From the NCBI RefSeq assembly GCF_900143625.1, contig NZ_FRFF01000072.1, positions 58,835-122,834 of the forward strand: DNA of 64,000 nucleotides. The letters run 5' to 3'. A program made the translations under genes and the position numbers. This document shows positions 1 to 8,657 of the stretch, one piece after another (position 1 is the first letter of the stretch; the number at the start of each line of letters is the position of its first letter). This stretch comes from Nocardiopsis sp. JB363 (GTDB lineage Bacteria; Actinomycetota; Actinomycetes; Streptosporangiales; Streptosporangiaceae). The notes under the pieces were generated by a model. It was not told the DNA's origin. It saw only the letters and a list, made by a program, of their open reading frames with translations, and searched no databases.

Positions 1-135
1 GTAGTGGTCGCGCAGGTCGACGAAGAGCAGACCACCGAGATCCCGGCGGTTGTGCACCCAGCCAGAAAGGCGCACCTGCTGCCCGACGTGCTCCTTACGG
101 AGCTGACCACACGAATGAGTCCTGTAACGATGCAT
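1..135 (-). CDS. aspS: Aspartyl-tRNA synthetase, N-terminal 45 residues (cut by window edge)
   Basis: The minus-strand frame opens with ATG at 135 and runs off the window start. Its 45 residues begin [18 protein letters not shown] and continue through [15 protein letters not shown] to [10 protein letters not shown]. That is the OB-fold anticodon-binding domain that opens bacterial AspRS, the cytoplasmic enzyme charging tRNA-Asp. [19 protein letters not shown] is the family signature. I see no strong Shine-Dalgarno sequence before the ATG, and the region upstream is moderately AT-rich. In many actinobacteria hisS sits between the MBL hydrolase gene and aspS; here that interval holds only a small peptide unit. 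The family is clear from the N-terminus; the rest of the gene is outside the window. Confidence 0.9.
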   Translation of the reverse strand, partial: MHRYRTHSCGQLRKEHVGQQVRLSGWVHNRRDLGGLLFVDLRDHY

Positions 136-279
136 GAGTTACCAAGTCCACTAACTACACGGCTGGGTGAGGATGCCGGGGAGCCCGCGGCCGGGTCCGG
201 CTGAAGGCATGGCATGCCCTTGAACAACTGGGATCCTACCGCCAACCACGCCACCTGGCCTCCTGGTTCAAGTGGCACA

Positions 280-305
280 CGGACCCCCGAAGGCCCGGGG
301 GTCCG
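280..305 (-). terminator. Hairpin terminator of the small peptide unit
   Basis: A 10-bp perfect stem (CGGACCCCCG with CGGGGGTCCG, 6-nt loop) starts 10 nt after the stop codon at 316. There is no T tract, which is common for actinobacterial terminators. Confidence 0.6.
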
Positions 306-315
306 ATCCCGGCCG

Positions 316-381
316 CTAGTTGGCGACCACGGTGGTGCTGCCCTTGACCTTGCGGACCGGGGTCATCGAGATACGGCGCAT
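316..381 (-). CDS. Possible 21-residue basic peptide in its own transcription unit
   Basis: The frame runs from ATG at 381 to TAG at 316. The peptide begins MRRISMTPVRKVKG and ends STTVVAN. A strong Shine-Dalgarno sequence (GAGGAG) lies 6 nt before the ATG. A promoter with boxes at 457-462 and 433-438 lies upstream, and a strong hairpin follows 10 nt after the stop. The peptide carries five Arg/Lys and no acidic residue, so it could bind nucleic acid or membrane. I do not recognise it. It lies between the MBL hydrolase gene (stop at 521) and aspS (start at 135), all on the minus strand. It could instead be a small non-coding RNA with a chance reading frame. Confidence 0.45.
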   Translation of the reverse strand: MRRISMTPVRKVKGSTTVVAN

Positions 382-432
382 GCGGCTCTCCTCGGGCTGT
401 ATCGAACACCGCCGGGATCGACGGCACTCGAA

Positions 433-462
433 ACGCTACGCCAGCATGCTGGAATATTCCAA
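433..462 (-). promoter_or_regulatory. Predicted promoter of the small peptide unit with overlapping palindromes
   Basis: Read on the minus strand, TTGGAA (457-462), an 18-nt spacer and TAGCGT (433-438) form a plausible -35/-10 pair. Two perfect 12-bp palindromes overlap it: TGGAATATTCCA at 450-461 and CCAGCATGCTGG at 441-452. They could be an operator. Confidence 0.4.
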
Positions 463-520
463 GGCTTGGAAGGAAACCATATCTCTGAAGATAGGAAATT
501 CCACGACGCGTAAGACCGGG

Positions 521-1198
521 TCAGCCAGCGATATCGCGCAGGTAGGGGTTGGTGGCGCGCTCGCGCTCCACGGTGGTGGCCGGGCCGTGCCCGGGCAGGA
601 TCCGAGTGGCGTCGGGGCGGTCCAGGACCGCGGAGGCCAGACTGCGGTTCATCGCGTCGGTGCTGCCACCGGGGAAGTCGGTGCGGCCGATGGATCCGGA
701 GAAGACCAGGTCACCGGCGAACATGACCGGGACGCCATCCTCGGCGGTCACCGTGTAGACGACCGAACCCGGGGTGTGGCCGGGGGTGTGCTCGACACCG
801 AACTCCACCCCGGCCAGGGTGAGGGTGTCGCCGCCACTCAACTCACGCAGGTCGGCGGGGACCGGGTAGGGGCCGGGGCCCAGCAGCATTTGCAACTGCG
901 CGGCGAAACCGGCGTCCACTCCGGCGGCGGGTTCGGTGAGCAGGCCGTGGTCCTCGACGTGCAGGTACACCGGGACCCCGTGGGCCTCGGCGAGTTCGGC
1001 GGCCGACCACACGTGATCGAAGTGTCCGTGTGTGAGCAGGATCGCCGCCGGGGTCAGGTCGTGTTCGGCCAAGACCTCGGCCACCTGGACCGTGGCTTCC
1101 TGCCCGGGGTCGACGATGACGCAATCGCCGCCCGGGGCCGGTGCGAGCACATAGCAGTTCGCGGCAAGGGGCCCGGTGGGAAGAGCGGCGATGAGCAC
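521..1198 (-). CDS. MBL-fold metallo-hydrolase (glyoxalase II-like)
   Basis: The gene encodes 225 residues of the metallo-beta-lactamase fold. The metal-binding motif THGHFDH lies at about residues 56-62. Later ligands are in EHTPGHTPGS, FAGDLVFSGSIGRTD and ILPGHGP, the pattern of hydroxyacylglutathione-hydrolase-like proteins. I chose GTG at 1198 because homologues start at the VLIAALPTGPLAANCYVLAP segment. An in-frame GTG at 1261 would add 21 low-complexity residues. The minus-strand box TAGGCT about 80 nt upstream could be its -10. Family members hydrolyse thioesters or similar bonds; the substrate cannot be read from sequence. It is transcribed away from the DUF349 gene. Confidence 0.85.
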   Translation of the reverse strand: MLIAALPTGPLAANCYVLAPAPGGDCVIVDPGQEATVQVAEVLAEHDLTPAAILLTHGHFDHVWSAAELAEAHGVPVYLHVEDHGLLTEPAAGVDAGFAAQLQMLLGPGPYPVPADLRELSGGDTLTLAGVEFGVEHTPGHTPGSVVYTVTAEDGVPVMFAGDLVFSGSIGRTDFPGGSTDAMNRSLASAVLDRPDATRILPGHGPATTVERERATNPYLRDIAG

Positions 1199-1657
1199 GG
1201 CAGCGGTCGTCCTGTCCTGGTTTGTCGTGGTCCGGAAGGGATCGGCCCGGGTGCGGGGCACACGAACCGGTCGGGTACAGAGCCTACCGAGAGGGAGGAG
1301 GAGCGGCGAACCGAAAAGCACAGGGCGGAAGGCGTTTGATCACCATTCGATCACCGCGCATGCCCGGGCTCTTTGCGGAACCGCGTGGTAATGCCATATT
1401 GGTCACCGTCGTCGTGTGTGTCGGGGCCCTCGACCTGCGCCTCCTTTCCGGGGTGCCGGGCCCGGGCCGACCACAGGAGGACGAAAGCAGACCCGAAAGA
1501 TCTGCGTAGACGTTGAACACGGCGCGTCGTTGTCCGCCAGAACGTGGGGATATCGTGCAGGGCACGGTGGCCTTCCCCTCACGAAGAGGCCCGGATACCG
1601 CCGCGACGACCCGAACCCGGCCCCGCCCGGCCTGGTTCACGACAGCAGGAGGACACG
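1199..1657. other. Divergent intergenic region, no gene supported
   Basis: These 459 bp separate the minus-strand MBL hydrolase from the plus-strand DUF349 gene. I see a possible minus-strand -10 (TAGGCT near 1280) and two direct GATCACC copies 11 bp apart near 1340. I see no RNA gene. Open frames here look like GC-rich shadows. Confidence 0.5.
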
Positions 1658-2890
1658 GTGACCACGGACCCTTGGGGCCGCGTAGACGACGACGGCACGG
1701 TCTATGTGCGCACAGGTGATGGCGAGCGGGTCGTCGGATCGTGGCAGGCGGGTGCCCCGGAGGAGGCCCTGGCCTTCTACCGGAACAAGTACGACGCCCT
1801 CGTGACCCAGGTGGGGCTGCTCGAAAAGCGGCTCCGCAGCACGGACCTGTCCGCCTCAGCCGCGATGAGCAGCATCGACAAGCTCCGCGACGCGGTCAAG
1901 GACGCCAACGCCGTCGGTGACCTGGACGCGCTGATGGAGCGTCTGGAGAAGCTGTCCGGCCGCGCCGAGGAGCGCAAGGTCGAGCAGAAGCAGGCTCAGG
2001 AGCAGGCTCGCGGCCAGGCCCGCGAGATCAAGGAACGGATCGTCGCCGAGGCCGAACGGGTCGCCGTCGAGACGACCCACTGGAAGTCCGGTGGCGAGCG
2101 CATGCTCCAGTTGATCGAGGAGTGGAAGAAGGCCCCTCGGGCCGACCGCCCCACCGAGCAGGCGCTGTGGAAGCGCATGTCGGCGGCGCGCAACTCCTTC
2201 TCCAAGCGGCGCAAGACCTACTTCGCCAACCTGGACCAGCAACGCGAGGGGGTGCGCACCGACAAGGAGCGCATCGTGGAGGAGGCCGAGGCACTGTCGG
2301 GTTCCACCGAGTGGGGGCCCACCGCCCGCGCCTACCGGGACCTGATGCAGCGTTGGAAGGCCAGTGGCCGCGCGGACAGGTCCAGCGAGGACAAGCTGTG
2401 GACGCGGTTCAAGGCCGCCCAGGACACCTTCTTCGACGCGCGCAACGCCACCTTCGCCGAACGTGACGCCGAACTGAGGGTCAACGCCGACGCCAAGGAG
2501 AAGATCCTGGCCGAGGCCAAGGCGGAGATCCCGGGTATCACGAACCCGCGCCGTGCCCGCGCCCGCCTGCGTGACTTCCAGGAGGCCTGGGAGGAGGCCG
2601 GCGAGCTGCCCCGCGATGTCCGCGACAAGCTGGAGGGTTCCTTCCGGCAGATCGAGGAGGGTGTGCGCCGGGCCGAGGACGCCGAGTGGGATCGCACCAA
2701 CCCCGAGGCCCGCGCCCGTGCCAAGGACACCGTCGACCAGCTGTCGACGGCGATCCAGGGTCTGGAGACCAAGCTGGAGAAGGCCCGGACCGCGGGTGAC
2801 GAGCGTCGGATCAAGGAGCACGAGGCCGCCCTGGAGGCGCGCCGTTCCTGGCTGACCGAGGCCGAGAAGGCACTCGACGACATGAGCTGA
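1658..2890 (+). CDS. DUF349 domain-containing coiled-coil protein
   Basis: The protein is 410 residues, starting at GTG 1658 behind the ribosome binding site AGGAGG (1648-1653). It opens MTTDPWGRVDDDGTVYVR and is then almost entirely charged helix. It contains repeated DUF349 units recognisable as W-K-x-x-G-x-A-x-R blocks, for example RWKASGRADRSSEDKLWTRF. The repeats fill about residues 90-330 and a terminal coiled coil follows. No signal peptide or membrane segment is visible, so it is probably cytoplasmic. Actinobacterial homologues are common near relA and peptidyl-prolyl isomerase genes; neither is present here. Function is unknown. Confidence 0.85.
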   Translation: MTTDPWGRVDDDGTVYVRTGDGERVVGSWQAGAPEEALAFYRNKYDALVTQVGLLEKRLRSTDLSASAAMSSIDKLRDAVKDANAVGDLDALMERLEKLSGRAEERKVEQKQAQEQARGQAREIKERIVAEAERVAVETTHWKSGGERMLQLIEEWKKAPRADRPTEQALWKRMSAARNSFSKRRKTYFANLDQQREGVRTDKERIVEEAEALSGSTEWGPTARAYRDLMQRWKASGRADRSSEDKLWTRFKAAQDTFFDARNATFAERDAELRVNADAKEKILAEAKAEIPGITNPRRARARLRDFQEAWEEAGELPRDVRDKLEGSFRQIEEGVRRAEDAEWDRTNPEARARAKDTVDQLSTAIQGLETKLEKARTAGDERRIKEHEAALEARRSWLTEAEKALDDMS

Positions 2891-2915
2891 GGCCCCTCGC
2901 CGCGAGGACCCGTCA

Positions 2916-2944
2916 CGGGCCGCATCCCACCGGGGTGCGGCCCG
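2916..2944. terminator. Bidirectional hairpin terminator
   Basis: A 9-bp stem (CGGGCCGCA / TGCGGCCCG, 11-nt loop) lies between the convergent DUF349 and DUF11 genes. Confidence 0.6.
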
Positions 2945-2962
2945 TTCGCGTGCGCCACATAC

Positions 2963-3643
2963 TCAGCGGTGCGCGTCCAGGTGGTAGACCGGCGCGCGGT
3001 CGGAGGCGGGGTCGGGAACGGGGTCGGGGTCGACGTCGGGCACCGGATCCGGGGCCTGGTCGTTCGGTGGCTCCGGTTCGACTCGTGGTCCACGCGAGCC
3101 CCGGTAGCGCAGGTATCCGCCGACCCCCGCGGCGAGGGCCACCACCAGCGCCACGCCGGCGACCACCCAGGCCATCGGCAGCTCGCGGTGCACCCGGTGG
3201 ACGCTGGCGGTGCAGGAGGCGAGCCGCGCGTCGGCGGCGGGGCGCATGCAGACGGTGGAGACCGGTTGTACGCCTTGCTCGGGCAGGGTGGTGACCTCGG
3301 CGGTGACGGTGAGGACGTGCCGCTGGCCCGGCTCCAGGGGGATGTCCCAGACGCCTTGGCCCGCCTCCACGCCTTCGGGGGCCCCGGAAACGTAACGCAT
3401 CGACTCCGGCAGGAACTGCACGACCTGGGCTTCGGGTACCGCGTCGTAGCCGGCGTTGCGCACCCTGATGGTGTATTCGATCCGGTCACCGATCCGGAGG
3501 TGCTCCTCGGAGCGCTCACCGACGGTGACGTGCAGGCTTCCCGCTCCGGGTACCGGCCCCTCCTCGTCCTCCGGGGCCGGTTGCCCGGGAAGAGCGATCA
3601 GTACGGCCAGTCCGACCGCCGACACCGCCGATGGCACGGCCAT
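2963..3643 (-). CDS. DUF11-type secreted or membrane-anchored protein
   Basis: Start ATG at 3643 follows the ribosome binding site GAGGGAG. The 226-residue protein starts with a hydrophobic signal-like segment (AVPSAVSAVGLAVLIALPG). One DUF11 beta-sandwich follows (about residues 40-130), with the typical core DRIEYTIRVRNAGYDAVPEA. A C-terminal membrane helix (MAWVVAGVALVVALAAGVGG) is followed by a basic stop and a Pro/Asp-rich tail. The topology implies an extracytoplasmic domain tethered to the membrane. DUF11 domains occur in many cell-surface proteins; no enzymatic motif is visible. It converges on the DUF349 gene. Function unknown. Confidence 0.75.
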   Translation of the reverse strand: MAVPSAVSAVGLAVLIALPGQPAPEDEEGPVPGAGSLHVTVGERSEEHLRIGDRIEYTIRVRNAGYDAVPEAQVVQFLPESMRYVSGAPEGVEAGQGVWDIPLEPGQRHVLTVTAEVTTLPEQGVQPVSTVCMRPAADARLASCTASVHRVHRELPMAWVVAGVALVVALAAGVGGYLRYRGSRGPRVEPEPPNDQAPDPVPDVDPDPVPDPASDRAPVYHLDAHR

Positions 3644-3680
3644 GGTGTTCTCCCTCGCGAAGCATCGCGCCAATGACTCG

Positions 3681-3692
3681 AAGTACGTACTT
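3681..3692. promoter_or_regulatory. 12-bp palindrome in the DUF11 gene promoter region
   Basis: AAGTACGTACTT is a perfect palindrome about 40 bp upstream of the DUF11 start, with a second small one (ACACTGTGT) beside it. It could be an operator; no regulator is assigned. Confidence 0.3.
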
Positions 3693-3753
3693 TGTAACAC
3701 TGTGTAGTCATCGAGCGTGGGAGGCATGCGGGGAAATGTCCCATGGACGCACC

Positions 3754-3790
3754 GAGGGGGCGCACGCCCCTCGCGGTCGGGCGCCCCCTC
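3754..3790 (-). terminator. metK terminator
   Basis: A 10-bp perfect stem (GAGGGGGCGC / GCGCCCCCTC) with a 17-nt loop lies 36 nt after the metK stop. No T run. Confidence 0.65.
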
Positions 3791-3825
3791 TCGGAGTGCC
3801 CAGGTGTCCAGGCGCTTACGCGAGT

Positions 3826-5019
3826 CTAGGCGCCCACGAACGACCGCAGCGCGGCGGCGCGGTCGGTGTTCTCCCAGGTGAACTGCTTGAGCTCACGGCC
3901 GAAGTGACCATAGGCGGCGGTCTTGGAGTAGATCGGACGCAGCAGGTCCAGGTCGCGCACGATGGCGGCCGGACGCAGGTCGAAGACCTCCTTGACGGCC
4001 TTCTCGATCAGCTCCGGAGCGACCCGCTCGGTGCCGAAGGTCTCCAGGAACACACCGACCGGGTGCGCCTTGCCGATCGCGTAGGCCACCTGGACCTCCA
4101 CGCGCTCGGCCAGCTCCGCGGCGACGATGTTCTTGGCGACCCAGCGGGTGGCGTAGGCGGCCGAACGGTCCACCTTCGACGGGTCCTTGCCGGAGAAGGC
4201 ACCGCCACCGTGGCGGGCGTAGCCGCCGTAGGTGTCGACGATGATCTTGCGGCCGGTCAGACCGGCGTCGCCCATCGGGCCGCCGATCTCGAAGCGACCG
4301 GTCGGGTTGACCAGGAGACGGTAGTCGTCGGCGTCCAGGCCGTAGGCGGCCACGACCGGCTCGATGACGTGCTCCCGGATGTCCGGGGTCAGCATCTCTT
4401 CGAGGTTGATGTCGGCGGAGTGCTGGCTGGAGACCACCACGGTGTCCAGGCGGACCGGGGTCTGACCCTCGTACTCGACGGTGACCTGGGTCTTGCCGTC
4501 GGGGCGCAGGTAGGGCACCGTGCCGTCCCGTCGGACACCCGCGAGCCGCTCCGAGAGCGCGTGCGCCAACTTGATGGGCAGGGGCATGAGCTCGGGGGTC
4601 TCACGGTTGGCGTAGCCGAACATCAGACCCTGGTCACCCGCGCCCTGACGGTCGAGGGCGTCCTCTTCGTTCTCGACACGCGCCTCGTAGGCGGTGTCGA
4701 CGCCTTGGGCGATGTCGGGGGACTGCGCGTCGATGGAGACGTTGACCCCGCAGGAGTCACCGTCGAACCCCTTGGCGGAGGAGTCGTATCCGATCTCGAG
4801 GATCTTCTCGCGCACGATGGCGGGGATGTCGACGTAGGTCTGGGTGGTGACCTCACCCGCGATGTGGACCTGACCGGTGGTGATCAGCGTCTCGACCGCG
4901 ACCCGGCTGGCGGGGTCGGTGGCGAGCATCGCGTCGAGGATCGCGTCACTGATCTGGTCGGCCATCTTGTCGGGGTGGCCTTCGGTGACGGACTCGGAGG
5001 TGAAAAGGCGGCGGGACAC
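3826..5019 (-). CDS. metK: S-adenosylmethionine synthetase
   Basis: The enzyme makes S-adenosylmethionine from methionine and ATP in the cytoplasm. The 397-residue length fits the family. The start is [20 protein letters not shown], whose GHPDK is the ATP/Met-binding signature. Other marks are [11 protein letters not shown] and the loop [20 protein letters not shown] chose GTG at 5019 because AAGGAG stands 9 nt upstream and homologues begin here. An ATG at 5055 in the same frame would add 12 residues. It is last in the pyrimidine-gmk-rpoZ-coaBC series but is separated from coaBC by 287 bp, so it may have its own promoter. I found no recognisable SAM riboswitch in that interval. Confidence 0.97.
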   Translation of the reverse strand: MSRRLFTSESVTEGHPDKMADQISDAILDAMLATDPASRVAVETLITTGQVHIAGEVTTQTYVDIPAIVREKILEIGYDSSAKGFDGDSCGVNVSIDAQSPDIAQGVDTAYEARVENEEDALDRQGAGDQGLMFGYANRETPELMPLPIKLAHALSERLAGVRRDGTVPYLRPDGKTQVTVEYEGQTPVRLDTVVVSSQHSADINLEEMLTPDIREHVIEPVVAAYGLDADDYRLLVNPTGRFEIGGPMGDAGLTGRKIIVDTYGGYARHGGGAFSGKDPSKVDRSAAYATRWVAKNIVAAELAERVEVQVAYAIGKAHPVGVFLETFGTERVAPELIEKAVKEVFDLRPAAIVRDLDLLRPIYSKTAAYGHFGRELKQFTWENTDRAAALRSFVGA

Positions 5020-5306
5020 GTTGCGTGACTCCTTGCAGCGGCTGCTGGCTGACATGGTCGGTGCGGTCCGGCTCGCCCCGGCTGCGCGCCGGGGGTGGTC
5101 AATGCCGACCGACGGGGTTGGTTATTCGTCCACTGTAACGGGAGCAGTGGGGATGGTCGCCCGCTGGTCGACCTGGCAGGTCGCACACGGGGCCCGTTCG
5201 AAGTGTGCCGTACTCGACGGTAGGAATCTAGCGTAGCGACATGGGGATTTTCTCGCGTTCACCTCGACGGAGACCGTGTTCCCGCCGGTACCGGGCACGA
5301 ACGCTC

Positions 5307-6536
5307 TCAGGAGGATCGCTCTGGAAGGCGTTCGACCACCAGGTCCCACACCCGGTCCGCGAGGTCCTCCTTGGGGCCGGTGGGAATGTCCACAACGGCA
5401 CCGTCGGCGGCCAGGACCGTCGCCTGATTGTCCTCGGTGCCGAAGGCGCGTCCGCCACCGACCTGGTTGACCACGAGCAGGTCGCACCCCTTACGGGCCA
5501 GCTTCGCGCGGCCGTTGGCGATCACGTCGTCGGTCTCGGCCGCGAACCCCACGATGGTCTGGTCGTCGCCCTCCCTCTCCCTGGTCGTGACGAGACCGGC
5601 GAGGATGTCGGGGTTCTCGACCAATTCGATGGGGGCCGGGGCCGCACCGGACTTCTTGATCTTGGACGCGGCGCTGGTGACTGGACGGAAGTCGGCGACG
5701 GCCGACGTCATCACCACGATGTCCGCCGCCTCGCGCTCGGTCTCCATGGCCTCGGCCAGCTCCACGGCGGAGGACACCCGCACCAGACGCACACCTGCCG
5801 GATCCGGCAGGGAGACGTTGGCGGCCACCAACGTGACGTCGGCGCCGCGCGCCGCGGCGGTGCGGGCCAGAGCGTAGCCCTGTCGCCCCGAGGAGTGGTT
5901 TCCGATGAAACGCACCGGGTCGATGGCCTCACGTGTGCCGCCCGCGGAGATGACCACGCGCCGGCCGGACAGATCGGGTTCGGTGGCCCCGCGGCGCAGG
6001 ACCAGACGGGCCGCCTCGAACAGCTCGGCGGGTTCGGGGAGTCGACCACGGCCGGTGTCGACCCCGGTCAGCCGGCCCACGGCCGGGTCGAGGACGATGG
6101 CGCCACGCGAGCGCAGCGTGGCCACGTTGTCCTGGGTGGCGGGATGTTCCCACATCTCGGTGTGCATCGCCGGAGCGAACACGACCGGACAGCGGGCGGT
6201 GAGCAGGGTGTTGGTCAACAGGTCGTCGGCGATCCCGGCGGCGGCCTTCGCCATGAGGTCAGCGGTCGCCGGGGCCACGACGACCAGGTCGGCGGACTGG
6301 CCGATGCGTACGTGCGGGACCTCGTGCACCTGATCCCACACACCGGTCTCCACGGGCTGCCCGGACAGGGCCGCCCAGGTCGGCTCTCCGACGAAACGCA
6401 GGGCGGAGGCGGTAGGTACGACACGGACTCGATGGCCGGACTCGGTCAGACGGCGCAGGAGCTCGCACACCTTGTAGGCGGCGATGCCACCGCCGACGCC
6501 GAGGACCACCTGGGGAACGTTCTCTGTGTCACTCAC
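5307..6536 (-). CDS. coaBC: Bifunctional phosphopantothenoylcysteine decarboxylase / phosphopantothenate-cysteine ligase
   Basis: This 409-residue fusion carries out two consecutive coenzyme A steps. The N-terminal flavoprotein half (about 1-185) has the FMN-binding start VVLGVGGGIAAYKVCELLRRL and the decarboxylase His region VPHVRIGQSADLVVVAPAT. It also has PAMHTEMWEHPATQDN. The C-terminal ligase half starts near VVISAGGTREAIDPVRFIGN and includes SSGRQGYALA and AASKIKKSG. The start codon is GTG at 6536 and no convincing Shine-Dalgarno sequence precedes it. A long hairpin lies between rpoZ and this gene, so only part of the upstream transcription may enter it. Confidence 0.96.
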   Translation of the reverse strand: MSDTENVPQVVLGVGGGIAAYKVCELLRRLTESGHRVRVVPTASALRFVGEPTWAALSGQPVETGVWDQVHEVPHVRIGQSADLVVVAPATADLMAKAAAGIADDLLTNTLLTARCPVVFAPAMHTEMWEHPATQDNVATLRSRGAIVLDPAVGRLTGVDTGRGRLPEPAELFEAARLVLRRGATEPDLSGRRVVISAGGTREAIDPVRFIGNHSSGRQGYALARTAAARGADVTLVAANVSLPDPAGVRLVRVSSAVELAEAMETEREAADIVVMTSAVADFRPVTSAASKIKKSGAAPAPIELVENPDILAGLVTTREREGDDQTIVGFAAETDDVIANGRAKLARKGCDLLVVNQVGGGRAFGTEDNQATVLAADGAVVDIPTGPKEDLADRVWDLVVERLPERSS

Positions 6537-6556
6537 ATCAGTGTTCTACCAGGACG

Positions 6557-6594
6557 CGCCCGCCGCACGCCCCGGGTGGGGTGTGCGACGGGCG
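6557..6594 (-). terminator. Hairpin between rpoZ and coaBC
   Basis: A 17-bp stem with two non-Watson-Crick positions (CGCCCGCCGCACGCCCC against GGGGTGTGCGACGGGCG, 4-nt loop) begins 31 nt after the rpoZ stop. It could terminate or attenuate read-through. Confidence 0.6.
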
Positions 6595-6624
6595 CGATGA
6601 AGCCTGAAGAACCCGCTCTCGGGC

Positions 6625-6891
6625 TCAGAGGCCTTCGAAGGGCTCCGCGGTGAGCAGGCCGGACTTGACCTCGCGCAGGGCGATGGACAAGGACTTCTCC
6701 TGGACCTGGGTCTCCACCAGCGGGCCGACGTACTCCAGCAGGCCCTCGCCCAGCTGGGCGTAGTAGGCGTTGATCTGACGGGCCCGCTTGGAGGCCATGG
6801 TGACCAGGCTGTACTTGCTGTCCACCAACTCCAGCAGGTCGTCGATCGGCGGATTGGTGATGCCTTCGGCGACGGGCTCGGTACCAGCCAC
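6625..6891 (-). CDS. rpoZ: RNA polymerase omega subunit
   Basis: This 88-residue subunit aids assembly and stability of RNA polymerase by binding the beta-prime subunit. The signature is [21 protein letters not shown] and [20 protein letters not shown]. The start is GTG at 6891, preceded by GGGGGT. It sits between gmk and coaBC in the order usual for actinobacteria. The usual C-terminal helix is present ([20 protein letters not shown]), so the gene looks intact. Confidence 0.96.
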   Translation of the reverse strand: MAGTEPVAEGITNPPIDDLLELVDSKYSLVTMASKRARQINAYYAQLGEGLLEYVGPLVETQVQEKSLSIALREVKSGLLTAEPFEGL

Positions 6892-7030
6892 TTCGTTACC
6901 CCCAGAGACGGTCTGCGGCTCGTCGAAAAGCCGTGACGTTGGTTGGATGGATGGAATGGTTCTCGAAAACCCCGGTGAGACGGGTGGGCGCCACCGCCGA
7001 TATCCGGCGCGGCCGCTGCCGGCCCTGCTA

Positions 7031-7621
7031 TCACACCTTGGGTTCGGTCATCAACGCTAGCAGCTCGTCGCACACGTCCTGTACGGACGTGTTGACCAGG
7101 GTTGTGTCGAATTCCTTCTCGGCGGCGAGTTCGATCTTGGCCGCCTCCAGCCTGCGCTGGATGACCTCCTCGCTCTCGGTGCCGCGGCCGGAGAGCCTGC
7201 GCACCAGCTCCTCCCAGGAGGGCGGGGCGAGGAAGACGTGCAGGGCGTCGGACATGGACTCGCGGACCTGGCGGGCCCCTTGGAGCTCGATTTCGAGCAG
7301 GACGGGGGTGCCGGTGTCGAGGCGTTCCTGGACCGGGCCGCGCGGGGTGCCGTAGCGGTTGCCGGCGAACTGCGCCCATTCGAGCAACTGGTCGGCGGCC
7401 ACGAGGCGGTCGAATTCCTCGTCGGAGACGAAGTGGTACTGGACGCCGTCCCGTTCACCGGGGCGGGGGGCGCGGGTGGTCACCGACACCGACAGCCACA
7501 CGTCGGGGTCGACCTCTCGCAGGTGCGCGACCACCGTGCTCTTACCGACGCCCGAGGGTCCGGACAGGACGGTCAGCCGTTTCGCGACGGGGCGGGCGGG
7601 GTCCGCGTTCTGCGCAGGCAT
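7031..7621 (-). CDS. gmk: Guanylate kinase
   Basis: The protein (196 residues) phosphorylates GMP to GDP. The P-loop GPSGVGKST is at residues 21-29. The GMP-binding segment [23 protein letters not shown] follows, then [12 protein letters not shown]. The start is ATG at 7621, after a 321-bp gap from mihF. A 139-bp gap separates it from rpoZ. Clustering with rpoZ and pyr genes is conserved in actinobacteria and links purine nucleotide supply to the same chromosomal block. Confidence 0.97.
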   Translation of the reverse strand: MPAQNADPARPVAKRLTVLSGPSGVGKSTVVAHLREVDPDVWLSVSVTTRAPRPGERDGVQYHFVSDEEFDRLVAADQLLEWAQFAGNRYGTPRGPVQERLDTGTPVLLEIELQGARQVRESMSDALHVFLAPPSWEELVRRLSGRGTESEEVIQRRLEAAKIELAAEKEFDTTLVNTSVQDVCDELLALMTEPKV

Positions 7622-7942
7622 GTGAGATCAGGATTCCATTCGGCGTGTTCGCCGCGCGGTGGGCCATCGGTCCGCCGGGACCGGCCGGGTCCGGCACGGT
7701 GCCGCGCGGATTGCTCACGCGGCCGCCGAAGACGTGCCGCGTACGTTCGCGGGAGATCCCTTTATACCACCGGGCCGCGGCGCGACGGACGGAGTGTGAC
7801 CTGGGGCCCACTCCTTGTCCGCCGGCCGCGGCCTCGGATCCTGCTTCTCACCGATGAGACCCCACCGGATGCGGGGGCTCTTCACGCGTCTGTGGGGGAC
7901 GCGAGGTCCGGTGTTCGGCTATCTGCTCCGTACTACCGAGCA
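7622..7942. other. Intergenic region between mihF and gmk
   Basis: These 321 bp hold no supported gene. A weak inverted repeat near 7855-7881 (GAGACCCC / GGGGGCTC with one mismatch) may end mihF transcription. A gmk promoter probably lies in the remainder, but I cannot place it. Confidence 0.4.
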
Positions 7943-8266
7943 CTACTTGGTGAGGTCACCGAACTCGCTCTCCAGGGCGGCACGCTGGTTGGTGCCCAGA
8001 CCCCGGACACGGCGCGACTCAGCAATGTTGAGCCGCTCCATGATCTGCTTCGCGCGGACCTTGCCGACACCGGGGAGGGATTCCAGCAGAGCCGAAACCT
8101 TCATCTTGCCGATGACGTCGTCCTTGAGGCCGTTGGAAAGCACCTCGGACAGCGAGATCCCGCCGTTCTTGAGCTTGTTCTTGACCTCAGCGCGCTCTTT
8201 TCTGGCCTTGGCGGCCTTCTCGAGAGCCGCGCTGCGCTGCTCGGGTGTGAGGGGAGGAAGGGCCAC
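7943..8266 (-). CDS. mihF: Actinobacterial integration host factor (mIHF)
   Basis: This small basic nucleoid protein (107 residues) binds and bends DNA. It is essential in mycobacteria and affects development in Streptomyces. The H2TH-like core is SALLESLPGVGKVRAKQIME, followed by NIAESRRVRGLGTNQRAALE. The N-terminal helix is rich in Lys/Arg/Glu (EKAAKARKERAEVKNKLKNG). GTG at 8266 is chosen because GAGGTGA precedes it by 6 nt. It lies between pyrF and gmk, as in Streptomyces. A long AT-richer leader carries a cluster of GTnAC half-sites. Confidence 0.95.
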   Translation of the reverse strand: MALPPLTPEQRSAALEKAAKARKERAEVKNKLKNGGISLSEVLSNGLKDDVIGKMKVSALLESLPGVGKVRAKQIMERLNIAESRRVRGLGTNQRAALESEFGDLTK

Positions 8267-8657
8267 GCCGGGTCACCTCGGATTTCTACTCGTTTGTAGA
8301 GGGCGGACGCCTGCGCAAGTTAGTAGGTCCGACCCCTGTTAGGCAACGTAAAGTGCCCTTTCAACGGCTATTTCATTGAAGGAACTACCTAGAGTAGTCG
8401 ATCAATTGCGGTCGGAGACGAAAACCAGGACTTTCGTCCCGATTACCGAGGGGGCGAAGCGTCCGACCAGCGCAGGTCACGCAGGGGTGACGCGGGTCAC
8501 CCTTTGCCATGACTCCGGGGTTTCGGACACGCCTAATTGATCACCGTCTGTGACCCGCAACTGTGGGTGATGGGGCGGATGCGACGAACCGGGACCGGTC
8601 CGTACGGTCGGGCCGGGGTCCGCGCAGCGCAGCGACCCCGGGCCCGGCCGCCGGATT
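8267..8657. other. Intergenic region between pyrF and mihF
   Basis: This 391-bp stretch is less GC-rich than its neighbours and probably contains the mihF promoter. It holds three GTnAC half-sites (8476-8502) and inverted copies of the TTGATC/GATCAA type near 8400 and 8535. No gene is seen. Confidence 0.5.
8476..8502. promoter_or_regulatory. Triple GTnAC half-site cluster upstream of mihF
   Basis: GTCAC (8476-8480), GTGAC (8487-8491) and GTCAC (8496-8500) alternate with 6-nt and 4-nt spacers. The last two form a perfect inverted repeat GGGTGAC-N4-GTCACCC. BldD and some other regulators use GTnAC half-sites, usually with a 5-nt spacer, so BldD is only one possibility. Confidence 0.35.

Noticed and set aside
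136..520. hisS or a tRNA between the MBL hydrolase and aspS
   Set aside because: The 385 bp are too short for hisS and show no tRNA cloverleaf or T-loop consensus; only the small peptide unit is supported.
1284..1640. 118-codon minus-strand frame in the divergent region
   Set aside because: No ribosome binding site, no recognisable motif and a composition like non-coding GC-rich DNA.
5020..5306. SAM riboswitch in the metK leader
   Set aside because: I looked for conserved cores of SAM riboswitch classes on the minus strand and found none.
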